Source: Marinococcus halophilus (GTDB lineage Bacteria; Bacillota; Bacilli; Bacillales; Marinococcaceae). From it: a stretch of DNA of 64,000 nt. A program made the translations under genes and the position numbers. Position 1 is the first letter of the stretch; every line of letters starts with the position of its first letter. Positions 17,163 to 25,180 of the stretch are shown here, piece after piece. The notes beneath the pieces were generated by a model. It made no database searches. It was given only the letters and a program-made list of their open reading frames with translations, and was not told the origin of the DNA. The stretch covers positions 137,425-201,424 of the forward strand of contig NZ_NPFA01000007.1 of assembly GCF_002265875.1 (NCBI RefSeq), given 5' to 3'.

Positions 17163-18008
17163 GTGAGCAAGCATCAGGAACTGCGGGCCATCATGAAGAA
17201 AATGAGCGGGCAGGACAGCATCATCACGGTGCCGCGTATCTTTATCGAATATTTGGAGGGCGATCTGAATACGGCGCTCGTTTTAAATCAGCTTGTGTTC
17301 TACGCTGACAAAACGAAGCGTACCGACGGCTTCTTTTATAAAAGCTACGGGGAATGGGAAGAAGAAACTGGATTAACCCGGCGCAAAATCAAAGGGTCGA
17401 TCGATAAGCTGGTCAACAAAGAGCTGGTCACCACCAAGCTGAAAAAGGCGAACGGGGCACCAACGCTGCACTATGCGCTGGATTACGACAAAATGCTTGC
17501 TTCCATTACGGCAAAATGTGCAAATCCATCCGAACAGTCTGTCACTAACCCGGATTCGGACAAAGTGTCGGATTCCATAACAGATGATTTGCAGTTGAAT
17601 TCCACAAATGAATTAAACAGTAGTCGACAGGCCTTCGTCAGCGTTGTTCCGTTTTACGAAGAGAATTTTAGCGGAATAATGACAGCCTATCACCGGGAGC
17701 GGCTGGATGATTGGTGTGAGGCGCTTTCCCCGGAGATTGTGCTTCGGGCCTTAGAGATCACCATTCTTCAGGGCGGACGCAGCCTGAAATACGCTGAGCA
17801 GATCCTGAATGATTGGCAGCGGTTCGGATGTCGCACACTTGATGATGTAGAGAACTACGAAAAAACGAAAAAACAGCAGAAGGAGGCACGCCGACATGGA
17901 AGAAGCAGCCAAAGGCATGCAAGAGGTACTCGCCAGTCTCGAAAAGAAATCAGCGGAAATGAAAAGCAATCCACTCTCGGTAACGGATGGTACCGGCCGG
18001 GAAGCTGA
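17163..18008 (+). CDS. DnaD-like replication initiation protein (phage/plasmid type)
   Basis: About 281 aa. The N-terminal winged-helix replisome-organiser region (ITVPRIFIEYLEGDLNTALVLNQLVFY, GLTRRKIKGSIDKL) is followed by a Ser/Asn/Asp-rich linker and a DnaD/DnaB_2 domain (YEENFSGIMTAYHRERLDDW, KYAEQILNDWQRFG). These proteins load the helicase loader onto origin DNA. GTG at 17163 fits the AAAGAGGTG RBS better than GTG at 17154. The last 38 codons overlap the DnaC gene in another frame and lack conserved character, so the original stop may have been lost. Confidence 0.82.
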   Translation: MSKHQELRAIMKKMSGQDSIITVPRIFIEYLEGDLNTALVLNQLVFYADKTKRTDGFFYKSYGEWEEETGLTRRKIKGSIDKLVNKELVTTKLKKANGAPTLHYALDYDKMLASITAKCANPSEQSVTNPDSDKVSDSITDDLQLNSTNELNSSRQAFVSVVPFYEENFSGIMTAYHRERLDDWCEALSPEIVLRALEITILQGGRSLKYAEQILNDWQRFGCRTLDDVENYEKTKKQQKEARRHGRSSQRHARGTRQSRKEISGNEKQSTLGNGWYRPGS

Positions 18009-18768
18009 TTACCAGTGTCCGGTATGTAAAGACCAGACCGGCTGGCTGGAAAAGGTGGAGGGAGTCGAAAAATGGGTCATCTGCCCGTGCATTCGCGAGC
18101 GCCGGACGCAGCGGCTGCTTCAATTCAGTGAGATTACCGAAAGCTTCCGGAACGTCACCTTCGGGCAGTTTCAGACCGATAACGTGGATCCGCAGGTAGC
18201 GAGTATGAAAGAAGCCGCGCTCGCCTACTACAGCACTTACCAGGAGCTCCGGAAGCATCGGGAGAACAGCATGCTGATCATGGGGGTTCCGGGCTGTGGT
18301 AAAACGCATATTTTGACGGCGCTCAGCAACAACCTGATGCAGCGTAAAAAGCTCGAGGACGAGGTCGGACAGCAGCAGGGTGTTTCCGTCCAGTATTTTC
18401 CTTACGTGGAAGGGTTCAACGACCTGCGGGACGACTTTAATCTTTTGGAGCGGAAAATGGAGCGCATGAAAAAGGCGGATGTGCTGTTTATCGATGATTT
18501 GTTCAAGCCGGTGAAGCAGTGGACGAAAGACGGGCACGAGCGGGTGCCGCGGGCGACGGCCTGGCAGATTGAGCAGATGTACGCCGTGATTAATCACCGG
18601 TATCTAAATCACCTGCCGATTCTCGTTTCCACCGAGCTGATCATGGAAGAGCTCGTGGAGGTGGATGACGCGCTCGCGTCCCGAATCGTGCAGATGTGTA
18701 AATCCTTCCTGGTGACGATCACCGGGCCGAAAAACGACTTAAACTACCGACTCAAAGGAGTGTATTAA
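17896..18768 (+). CDS. DnaC/DnaI-like helicase loader AAA+ ATPase
   Basis: A 290-aa loader partner of the upstream DnaD-like protein. A zinc-binding N-terminal region carries CPVC and CPC cysteines. The AAA+ core has Walker A MGVPGCGKT, Walker B VLFIDDL and a sensor region PILVSTELI. AAGGAGG lies 9 nt before the ATG. Its start overlaps the DnaD-like gene by 113 nt in a +1 frame. Such pairs are typical of prophages and conjugative elements. Confidence 0.88.
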   Translation: MEEAAKGMQEVLASLEKKSAEMKSNPLSVTDGTGREADYQCPVCKDQTGWLEKVEGVEKWVICPCIRERRTQRLLQFSEITESFRNVTFGQFQTDNVDPQVASMKEAALAYYSTYQELRKHRENSMLIMGVPGCGKTHILTALSNNLMQRKKLEDEVGQQQGVSVQYFPYVEGFNDLRDDFNLLERKMERMKKADVLFIDDLFKPVKQWTKDGHERVPRATAWQIEQMYAVINHRYLNHLPILVSTELIMEELVEVDDALASRIVQMCKSFLVTITGPKNDLNYRLKGVY

Positions 18769-18769
18769 A

Positions 18770-18919
18770 ATGGTGCCAGCGTGCGGGGTAGTAATGCAGG
18801 GAAGAAGATTGAACGAAGCGGAAGAACAGCTGCGAATGGAGCGAGTGCAAAGGAACTTGGAGCGCTTTAAAGAAGCGGAACGGAAATTTAAAAGGCAGAA
18901 GTTGGTGGCGGAAGGATGA
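18770..18919 (+). CDS. Small coiled protein downstream of dnaC-like gene (49 aa)
   Basis: MVPACGVVMQGRRLNEAEEQ..., then a strongly basic-acidic helical tail (RNLERFKEAERKFKRQKL). The AAAGGAG before it lies at the end of the DnaC gene, so it is the third gene of that small operon. It looks like the short accessory ORFs of phage replication modules; no function is known. Confidence 0.55.
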   Translation: MVPACGVVMQGRRLNEAEEQLRMERVQRNLERFKEAERKFKRQKLVAEG

Positions 18920-18971
18920 AATCATGACCATAGAAATTTGGTATACATAGAAATTTATTTTTGAAAATAAA

Positions 18972-19023
18972 AACCCGAATTATAAGCGGCTTTTCTTCAG
19001 CACTCATAAGTCGGGTTATTTTG
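18972..19023 (+). terminator. Weak terminator-like inverted repeat
   Basis: AACCCGA pairs with TCGGGTT across a 32-nt loop, followed by ATTTTG. It lies between convergent genes. Confidence 0.4.
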
Positions 19024-19045
19024 CGTCTATAAAACAACGCAATTT

Positions 19046-19615
19046 TTATTCGTTTAAGTTAACCTTGGCAGAGTTGCTTCCAAATGCTCCTTCTTGGACC
19101 TGCGCCTGCAAACCTTCGGCCTCCGCTACATCTTCATTCACATCAAAGACAACATCACCAGTAGCAGTAGAATCCGGGTTAATTTCTTCAACAAAAAGTT
19201 CTGAGTTAAAGTCATCAGCCTCATATGTGTTATCACCATTAAGTAACTTAATGTATGAAGACCCCATGGTAATAGCTTCATTTCCATTGTTTGTTACTTC
19301 AACGTCGAGAACAATATAAATGCCACTAGCTTCTTCTTCTAAGCCTTCGATACCTGCAGATGATGCAGTTTCCATGCCATTAATGACATAAGTCACTTCT
19401 CCAACCTGAACTTCCTCACCGGTGCCATACGTTTCTTCCTCAGAATCTCCGTCTTCCGACGCGTTACTTTCTTCTGAAGAACCTTCATTGTTACTGCTGT
19501 CGCCAGACGATTCCTCTCCGTCTCCGCCAGTAGCCATCACAATGATCATAATAATAATGACCACCAAGACGAGGGCGCCGATGCCTGTCAAACAGCCTTT
19601 AAACATTTTTCCCAT
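19046..19615 (-). CDS. Membrane-anchored DUF4352-type acidic protein
   Basis: About 189 aa from MGKMFKGCLTG (GGAGG 9 nt upstream). One N-terminal transmembrane helix (ALVLVVIIIMIIVMATGG) is followed by a Ser/Glu/Asp-rich low-complexity linker and an immunoglobulin-like domain with YIVLDVEVTNNGNEAI and TATGDVVFDV, typical of the DUF4352/telomeric-repeat-like extracellular fold. It is probably exposed outside the cell. It is monocistronic and the ligand is unknown. Confidence 0.72.
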   Translation of the reverse strand: MGKMFKGCLTGIGALVLVVIIIMIIVMATGGDGEESSGDSSNNEGSSEESNASEDGDSEEETYGTGEEVQVGEVTYVINGMETASSAGIEGLEEEASGIYIVLDVEVTNNGNEAITMGSSYIKLLNGDNTYEADDFNSELFVEEINPDSTATGDVVFDVNEDVAEAEGLQAQVQEGAFGSNSAKVNLNE

Positions 19616-19734
19616 AAAATTGAACCTCCTACATATGTAATGAAACGAGGTTAATTTTACCATTGGCACTATCAATTGGCAATTATTTTTTCATACTTTT
19701 TTCACACGTTATAATACTTTTTACTCAATATTCT

Positions 19735-20286
19735 TTATTCTGACGTTTCAAGCTGGCTGTCCTGCGCCGGCTCGTTTTCAACCTCAATATCACTATCCTC
19801 CGCAACGTCTCCCAAAACCAGCGGGACTTCCGTATTAGGAGCAAAACCATCGAAGCCGCCGTACACCGCTATGGTTAACCCCACCTTCAGGTAGCTGTCC
19901 TCTGGGGCTGTGACTAAAAAAGTATTTTTCTCCCCTGAAGGTGCATACATTCTATAAACGCGTTCGTCGTAAGGGTTAAAATTCTCGCCGGGCGAATATT
20001 CATGAGTGATCTTTCCCTCTACCACGATAGGGGTGTTTTCTTGCATCCCCTCGTAATACGGCTCAGCTGCGTTCTTTAAATTCTCGTCGAAATCGCTTTC
20101 TTCAGGAGGCTGGGCCACTGATTCCTCCGGGGCAGAGCTTTCCTCTGTATTATTACTGTATGGTTCTTCAGAGGTTTCCTGCTCGTTGTTCTCCTCCTCC
20201 GGGGAAGCATTCTCTCCCAAACTACAGCCCGCGGAAAAAATACCCATTGAAACACCCATTACGAGCAGCATCATTTTCTTTTGCAT
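19735..20286 (-). CDS. Acidic lipoprotein of unknown function
   Basis: A 183-aa protein with a signal peptide and lipobox (MGIFSAGC). An acidic Glu/Ser/Pro-rich linker leads to a beta-rich domain (TPIVVEGKITHEYSPGE, ERVYRMYAPSGEKNTFLVTA) resembling small OB-like or DUF domains of Bacillus lipoproteins. It ends with another acidic tail. Function unknown. Confidence 0.7.
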   Translation of the reverse strand: MQKKMMLLVMGVSMGIFSAGCSLGENASPEEENNEQETSEEPYSNNTEESSAPEESVAQPPEESDFDENLKNAAEPYYEGMQENTPIVVEGKITHEYSPGENFNPYDERVYRMYAPSGEKNTFLVTAPEDSYLKVGLTIAVYGGFDGFAPNTEVPLVLGDVAEDSDIEVENEPAQDSQLETSE

Positions 20287-20679
20287 CGAATTCCTCCAGG
20301 TTGTCCTAAATATAAAACATACATTTTTTATAATACTACTATTTATATTTTTATGCTTTTTGTATAGATTCCTTTATTTAGGGCAGGCGCTCTTGCAGGG
20401 CAAAAAAGCTCTGAGAAATCTATTAGGACTTGTAATTTCACATAGTTAGGCATCATTCACTGCCTCTTTTAAACTATGAGGGTCATTATTTGCAAGCAAT
20501 GTTTTAATGGCTGCGGGAAATGCAGCATGTGCGGTGAAAAGTTAATAAAACTCACTACGAGACAATATGCTAACGCCCGCACGTTTGTACTACTTTAGTA
20601 CCTAAATTAGCCGGGGAGGTTTGTTTTTGCTTTAGAAAAAGGAACAGAAGAATACATAATAAAATAAGGGATGATAAAA
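20287..20679. other. Intergenic region without recognised gene
   Basis: About 390 bases, AT-rich at the left. I see no ORF with an RBS. The last 35 bases duplicate the leader of the small gene at 16563. Confidence 0.4.
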
Positions 20680-20817
20680 ATGAATAAAGCACATTTGATT
20701 ACAGAGAAACTGGCGCTGGAGGAAGAGTACGAAAAAGGCGAAGTTCCGCACGATGAATATACCGAACGCGTGGAGGAGCTGCAGCAGCAACTGGAGCAGC
20801 CGAACTTTATAAAATAA
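20680..20817 (+). CDS. Small helical protein, duplicated copy 2 (45 aa)
   Basis: Almost identical to the protein at 16563 (changes such as D to E, K to Q and V to I). The leader AATACATAA..AAATAAGGGATGAT and downstream bases are shared, so the DNA block was duplicated. Most differences are synonymous, which suggests both copies have been under selection. Confidence 0.6.
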   Translation: MNKAHLITEKLALEEEYEKGEVPHDEYTERVEELQQQLEQPNFIK

Positions 20818-20865
20818 ATGCAATGATAAAAAATTAGAATAGTATCTATCGTCAAATTTCAAAGC

Positions 20866-20972
20866 ATGAAAACGTACTGGCAAAAAGAATATATCATCAC
20901 CCGCCTGGGCGAATTACCCATCATCAACGTGATTTGGGAGAAGACGGGAAATGCCCGCTGCGAAACCGAGCA
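20866..20972 (+). pseudogene. Truncated family B copy
   Basis: The last third matches the gene at 16756 (QKEYIITRLGELPIINVIW..., end ARCETE) but the first half is deleted and the stop codon TAG is now CAG. The frame then runs on to 21057. No RBS precedes the first ATG. It is best read as a decayed copy. Confidence 0.7.
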
Positions 20973-20982
20973 GCGGGTTTTT
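20954..20982 (+). terminator. Terminator in the decayed family B copy
   Basis: CCCGCTGC and GCAGCGGG form a perfect 8-bp stem around GAAACCGA, followed by TTTTT. It is the same element as at 16976. Confidence 0.82.
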
Positions 20983-21199
20983 ATGTCTAATTGGAAGCCG
21001 GCCAGAGTGATTTTAGAAAGGCGAAGCGGCATATTAAGAAGTGAGCATCGATGGTGAAAGAATAAATGATAGCTCAGTAAATGATTGCCTTTCATTAAAA
21101 TCGAGTTAGACCATACAAAAATCAGGGGAAAAGCTAATATATATTGGAGTAGTTCAATGAAAAAATCCGCACGCAAATCGCAATAAGAGGAGACGTTCG

Positions 21200-21388
21200 A
21201 TGGAAAACACGAAAAAAGATCTATATCTGAAGGTTAAATCGATGGGGCCGGGAGTTTCTTTCAGCCTGTATGAAAAAAATGAGGAAGCAGCATTCGACGA
21301 ATTAATTACCGAGGGTTTCGTAAAAGCCAAAAAAATTGATAACAATCCTCAAGGTGTTATTGAGTATCGGGATATTTTTGTCATTTAA
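21200..21388 (+). CDS. Small orphan protein (62 aa)
   Basis: MENTKKDLYLKVKSMGPGVS..., with AGAGGAG upstream. The core AFDELITEGFVKAKKI resembles RFQELVEHGYVTYADA in the protein at 36009, so the two may belong to one small winged-helix-like family. Function unknown. Confidence 0.55.
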   Translation: MENTKKDLYLKVKSMGPGVSFSLYEKNEEAAFDELITEGFVKAKKIDNNPQGVIEYRDIFVI

Positions 21389-21452
21389 AAGGAGGTTTCC
21401 CCCTGGCGGTTAAAGGCTATAGTGGCCACTACTAGCAGCAGGAGGGATTTAA

Positions 21453-21869
21453 ATGAACGAGGAAGAAATAAATGCAAAGATAGAGGAGCTCGAACAAGGA
21501 CTGAACCGTTCCAGTGATACGCTCGAAAATGATCATAATGTGTCTGTGAATAAAACAAAGGCGGCTGACGGAGCGGCTGTCATATATAAATATGGCGGCG
21601 AGGATCACACCAATACTGCGGAGGAGCCGACGAATCTTCGGGTGGAATTTGACAGAAGTCCCACCGGCGAATGCACTGCAAAAGCCGTTTTCCAGACCAA
21701 TCGGCATAACACGGAAATTGCAGGCGGGGAAAAGCCGTTTGAAGCATTGTATTTATCGAATACAGAAGGAAGCACGTGGAGGATTGATGCCCCGGGCGGC
21801 AAAGAGCTGGAACAGAATGATCTGGACAAAATCCTGGCGTATACCTTTCAAAGCTATCTATTGGAATAG
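21453..21869 (+). CDS. Acidic orphan protein (138 aa), family C copy 1
   Basis: A helical N-terminus (EEEINAKIEELEQGLNRSSD) is followed by a beta-rich core (LRVEFDRSPTGECTAKAVFQ) and a C-terminal helix (DLDKILAYTFQSYLLE). The segment TWRIDAPGGKELEQNDLDKI resembles CRWETETGMAFDEEQVSLL at the end of the 33683 protein, which suggests distant homology. AGGAGGG RBS. No function is known. Confidence 0.6.
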   Translation: MNEEEINAKIEELEQGLNRSSDTLENDHNVSVNKTKAADGAAVIYKYGGEDHTNTAEEPTNLRVEFDRSPTGECTAKAVFQTNRHNTEIAGGEKPFEALYLSNTEGSTWRIDAPGGKELEQNDLDKILAYTFQSYLLE

Positions 21870-21913
21870 TGAGTACAAGCCGGCAGTCCTGTTCGGGCTG
21901 CCTTTTTGTGTAG

Positions 21914-21944
21914 AATTAAAAAAGGCTCTGTGCGCACACAGAGC
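21914..21944 (-). terminator. Terminator-like hairpin on the minus strand
   Basis: GCTCTGTG pairs with CACAGAGC around CGCA. On the minus strand it is followed by TTTTTT. No convincing minus-strand gene precedes it, so it may end a small RNA from about 22060. Confidence 0.6.
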
Positions 21945-22093
21945 TAGCTGAGGGGATATGCTTTCGCCATGTACTATCATCTTCCACCAAGAAGAGGATA
22001 TGAGAAAAGTGGTACATGCTCTATAATAAAGCGCTTTCATCATAAAATCACGAGGCAATAGTCCTTTTTTACAAATTGAGCCTATCCTGTTAT

Positions 22094-22123
22094 AAAAAAG
22101 GGCCCCGCGGGGAATACGGGGCC
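22094..22123 (-). terminator. Terminator of the 22256 gene
   Basis: GGCCCCG pairs with CGGGGCC; on the minus strand a TTTTTT tract follows. It lies about 130 nt after the stop of the minus-strand gene. Confidence 0.75.
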
Positions 22124-22255
22124 AGGCTCAGGAGCGGGATGAAATATTCATCCCACAAGCACTTTATCGGATGAACAGTATTCATTAATGAGTCCTTGGA
22201 TAGAAATAATATAAAAAATATTAAAAGAAGTTTCTGTCTGCTGCAGACGGCGCTG

Positions 22256-23176
22256 TTAACGATTGCTGGCTTTTTGAACAGCCTGCTCGACCGTTTCTTT
22301 GGAAACGTTGAATTTGTCTGCGGTGGCTTCCACCGGGCTGTTGCCCGAATCAGTACTTTGCCCGTACGCCGGCCCGGCCCAGTAAAAATACATGTCCAGT
22401 TCTTTGTCTGTCGGGTAGTTTTCCTCCTGCTTCGGCAGTCCTTCGTTATTAATGGAGCCATACACTGTGTCGATTTCGTGGTTGCTGTAGTCTCCGGGCT
22501 CATCGTTTTCGACCGCCTCAATGTCTCCGTGAGGAAAGTAATCTGTTTTCCCGTAAACATACCCGCCGTAATCGATCGCTTCTTTGGCGTCGACAAAGTT
22601 GATCGTCAGCAGATGGAACTCTTCTTTTTTCTTTATGTCCATGATCACTTCGTCACTGATGGTGTCGATAACAGTTTCATCAATGGAAGGGGGCGCTGCG
22701 TCCGGAATCACATAATAATTTACATAAACAGTGTCATTGTAATTAGTATTTTCGCCCTTGTGCAGCGTATAGGAAGGAATGTCCAGTTCGGAGGCTCCCC
22801 CGGTTTGTTCTTTTTCGTATGCCGTGAACTCATCCTCCATCTTTTCGGATAAAACGGCGCACGGCACGCCATCATGATTCGAATCAAGGCCGCCCGGGTC
22901 ATTCTCAGAGCTGAACTTGTGCTCCGTCCAGTAGGCATACAGCTGCTGATCGTCCTCGAAGTCGCTGCAGCTTTTTAGCGCCGTATTATCTTTGGCCGCT
23001 TCTGTTTCTGCAGGGGCAGCTTCCTCCTCGCCGGGGTCATTTATTGGGGTGCCCGCAAATAACGCTGCGGCGATACCAATCAAAAGACCCAGGTAAACCA
23101 TGAAAGCCGTAACAGCCTTCCATCTTGCACCGGACCGGAACCCGGGCAGCCGGCGCCATTTATGTTTTTTCTGCAT
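22256..23176 (-). CDS. Membrane-anchored Excalibur-like acidic protein
   Basis: A 306-aa protein. A basic N-terminus and one transmembrane helix (FMVYLGLLIGIAAALFAG) anchor it. An extracellular Excalibur-like calcium site follows, with Cys in ALKSCSDF and DSNHDGVPCAVL. A C-terminal beta-rich domain (TVYVNYYVIPDAAPP, FHLLTINFVDAKEAIDYGG) of unknown family is very acidic. It probably acts at the cell surface. The nuclease at 25181 also ends with an Excalibur motif. Confidence 0.72.
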   Translation of the reverse strand: MQKKHKWRRLPGFRSGARWKAVTAFMVYLGLLIGIAAALFAGTPINDPGEEEAAPAETEAAKDNTALKSCSDFEDDQQLYAYWTEHKFSSENDPGGLDSNHDGVPCAVLSEKMEDEFTAYEKEQTGGASELDIPSYTLHKGENTNYNDTVYVNYYVIPDAAPPSIDETVIDTISDEVIMDIKKKEEFHLLTINFVDAKEAIDYGGYVYGKTDYFPHGDIEAVENDEPGDYSNHEIDTVYGSINNEGLPKQEENYPTDKELDMYFYWAGPAYGQSTDSGNSPVEATADKFNVSKETVEQAVQKASNR

Positions 23177-23214
23177 GAAATTCCCCCCTGGATACTCGGC
23201 ATACCCCTCTGCAA

Positions 23215-23526
23215 TTACAGGTGATTGTCCTGTTTTATCTTTTTTAGAAAATATGCTTCCTTCGATTTGAATTCCAGCTCATCGATTTTACTTATAATGA
23301 AATGATACCTGGAAATTTCGTTGCTGATTTTTAACCCTTTTAATAACGCATCCACCGCCTGACGGATTTCCGCAGCCTCCCGAAGGCTTTCAAACACGAT
23401 GACGTTCCGGGTAACCAGTCTTGCTTTATCGTGATTGGCCAATTGGGTAATCAAATCAAACAGGTTGTCATAATTGCTGGTTTTCGTATTGTTGATTAAA
23501 TCGACACTAATCAGAAAGACTCCCAT
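23215..23526 (-). CDS. Orphan protein, 103 aa (MGVFLISVDL)
   Basis: The start at 23526 is favoured by GGAGGGG 7 nt upstream; the longer frame is non-conserved. The protein opens FLISVDLINNTKTSNYDNL and continues with alternating helices and strands (RLVTRNVIVFESLREAAEI, YHFIISKIDEL). This looks like a small ferredoxin-like alpha/beta fold similar to Cas2-like or SinR-like small RNase proteins, but I cannot assign it. It lies downstream of a 27-aa membrane peptide on the same strand. Confidence 0.6.
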   Translation of the reverse strand: MGVFLISVDLINNTKTSNYDNLFDLITQLANHDKARLVTRNVIVFESLREAAEIRQAVDALLKGLKISNEISRYHFIISKIDELEFKSKEAYFLKKIKQDNHL

Positions 23527-23599
23527 CGAGCATCCCCTCCTGGACCTGTTGGGACGGTATCTTCGTTCATGTTCAACGTGAAACGGCAAAGCTCCGGGG

Positions 23600-23683
23600 T
23601 CAGTCCTGCTTTTCCTTTTTCTGTCTGGCATAAGTCACCCAGCCGATGTAAATGACAATGAAAGCAGCAATTATCGAAGCCAT
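23600..23683 (-). CDS. 27-aa single-span membrane peptide
   Basis: MASIIAAFIVIYIGWVTYA followed by a basic tail RQKKEKQD. GGGAGG lies 9 nt upstream. It is one hydrophobic helix with positive C-terminus, typical of bacterial membrane microproteins. It precedes the gene at 23526 on the same strand and may be co-transcribed. Confidence 0.6.
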   Translation of the reverse strand: MASIIAAFIVIYIGWVTYARQKKEKQD

Positions 23684-23813
23684 CGTGTCCTGCCTCCCGT
23701 GATTTGTTAAGCCTATTGTACCACAGGGAATTCGAGGAGGGGGTTGTCAAAGGTGTCCGGAAGCTGCCTTTTGGGCATGCAGTGGAAAAATAAAGCGTAA
23801 AGGGGCGATGGCG

Positions 23814-24020
23814 ATGTATTATGAACCGGGAACGCGCGTATTCAGCGAGGCGAGGCAGCAGTGGGGCGAAGTGATACTTCAAAACCGCCATAAAGGGCCG
23901 CAGTGGTACTACGCGAAATTCACCCCGGTCCGGTCGGGGTGGCATCATGAAAGCGACCTGTGGGATGCGGAGGAGCTGTTCGTGTGCAGCTGGGACCGTC
24001 ACCGGGCGGGACAAATATGA
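23814..24020 (+). CDS. Small orphan protein (68 aa), SH3-like
   Basis: MYYEPGTRVFSEARQQWGEV... is followed by ILQNRHKGPQWYYAKF and an acidic DLWDAEELFVC. The pattern of short strands and a YYxxF turn suggests a small beta-barrel. ATG 23814 is better spaced to AGGGG than ATG 23808. No function is known. Confidence 0.55.
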   Translation: MYYEPGTRVFSEARQQWGEVILQNRHKGPQWYYAKFTPVRSGWHHESDLWDAEELFVCSWDRHRAGQI

Positions 24021-24112
24021 CCGCGCCGGCGTAATTTTATTCTCCCCGGTGGTCGTTTCCCCGGATTAAATGTAAAATAGGTGGCGGTGTTATAAATTTG
24101 GGAGGGATCGTT

Positions 24113-24319
24113 ATGTATACATCTATTATCTTTTTCATCGAAGACGGGGACCGGCTGATTGTGCCGAAGTCCAACGAGACCCCGAGCGTGGATGAAATTA
24201 TTGAAAAGCTGAAAAAAGGCAAAAAGCAGGACCTGAAAATGTCCGAGGCCTTCAGCGAATGGTTCAACACCGAAGTGGAGTGCAAAAAAGTAACCAGCGT
24301 CAGCGTCAACTTTATTTAA
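24113..24319 (+). CDS. Small orphan protein (68 aa)
   Basis: MYTSIIFFIEDGDRLIVPKS..., with a helix (VDEIIEKLKKGKKQDLKMSE) and a final strand (CKKVTSVSVNF). GGGAGG precedes ATG 24113; the earlier ATG at 24098 lacks an RBS. It is followed by its own terminator. Confidence 0.55.
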   Translation: MYTSIIFFIEDGDRLIVPKSNETPSVDEIIEKLKKGKKQDLKMSEAFSEWFNTEVECKKVTSVSVNFI

Positions 24320-24325
24320 CAGCGA

Positions 24326-24353
24326 GCATCTGCCTGCGGGCGGGTGCTTTTTT
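24326..24353 (+). terminator. Terminator after the 24113 gene
   Basis: GCATCTGCC pairs (with G-U) to GGCGGGTGC and a TTTTTT tract follows. Confidence 0.7.
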
Positions 24354-24466
24354 CATCGATTAAAAAATTTTCGGTGGATGGTTGTAAAAAAGGAGGCCCG
24401 GGTTCCTTTACTGTACAGGGCGGCAAAAAGCCGGCACCTATTCGCTTCAGGAAAGGATGATGAGCA

Positions 24467-25111
24467 TTGGCACAAGCATTGGGGCATCAGCTGATTACGT
24501 ACGGGGAGGATCATCTCGGCACGCCGTATGAATTCGGCGGCGACGGCACGGATACGTTTGACTGCAGCGGCTTTGTCCGCTACGTGATCGAGTATGTAAC
24601 CGGGGAAATTATTCCTCGGACCGCAGCCAGCCAGTCGGAAACAGGGACGCCTATTGCGGAGGAGGATCTGCGGACCGGCGATCTCTTGTTCTGGAAGGAC
24701 ACCCGCTCAGAGGATCTGAACCATAATGAAGTGACCCATGTCGGCTTTTACGTGGACGGACAGACGTTTTTAGGGGCGCAGGGGTCCACCGGCGTGGCGT
24801 TTGCCGATTCGACACGCGACTACTGGCAGTCCCGTTACGTCGGGGCACGGCGTGTCGTCGACAGTACCGCAGCCCCGCTCACCAATGTAGGCGGAAAAGG
24901 AGACCTGCTGCGGGTGGTCGCCAGCCAGGTGAATTACCGCAGCGAACCGTCCTGGGACAGCGGTGCCGTAGCGGGAAAAGTCACGGAGGGCGAGGTGTTT
25001 ACGATCGAACGCCGCGTGCCAATGAAGGAACGCTCGGATCTGTTTGAGCTCATCTCCGGTACGTATATTACGACGCATGAAAACTACGTGGAGGTGCTGC
25101 CGCAGGGGTAA
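24467..25111 (+). CDS. NlpC/P60 cysteine peptidase with SH3 domain, no signal peptide
   Basis: A cell-wall peptidase fold that cleaves gamma-D-Glu to diaminopimelate bonds in muropeptides. The catalytic Cys is in DTFDCSGFVRY, His in EVTHVGFYVDG, and a third polar residue is near DYWQSRY. A C-terminal SH3b-like region (LLRVVASQVNYRSEPS) follows. The 214-aa protein starts at TTG 24467 and shows no signal peptide or membrane segment, so it may act inside the cell, in the spore, or be released on lysis. Confidence 0.82.
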   Translation: MAQALGHQLITYGEDHLGTPYEFGGDGTDTFDCSGFVRYVIEYVTGEIIPRTAASQSETGTPIAEEDLRTGDLLFWKDTRSEDLNHNEVTHVGFYVDGQTFLGAQGSTGVAFADSTRDYWQSRYVGARRVVDSTAAPLTNVGGKGDLLRVVASQVNYRSEPSWDSGAVAGKVTEGEVFTIERRVPMKERSDLFELISGTYITTHENYVEVLPQG

Positions 25112-25133
25112 GTTAATACGGCAGCAGCAATAG

Positions 25134-25172
25134 AAAGCAGGCCCGGCATGCGCTGCCGGGGCCTGCTTTTTT
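25134..25172. terminator. Bidirectional terminator
   Basis: AAAGCAGGCCCGGCA pairs with TGCCGGGGCCTGCTTTT and is flanked by T- and A-tracts. It separates convergent genes. Confidence 0.88.
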
Positions 25173-25180
25173 CGTTTTAT

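Noticed and set aside
21858..22058. A 66-codon minus-strand frame
   Set aside because: No RBS at any ATG, and its 3' part is the terminator stem itself. I kept only the terminator and the small-RNA idea.
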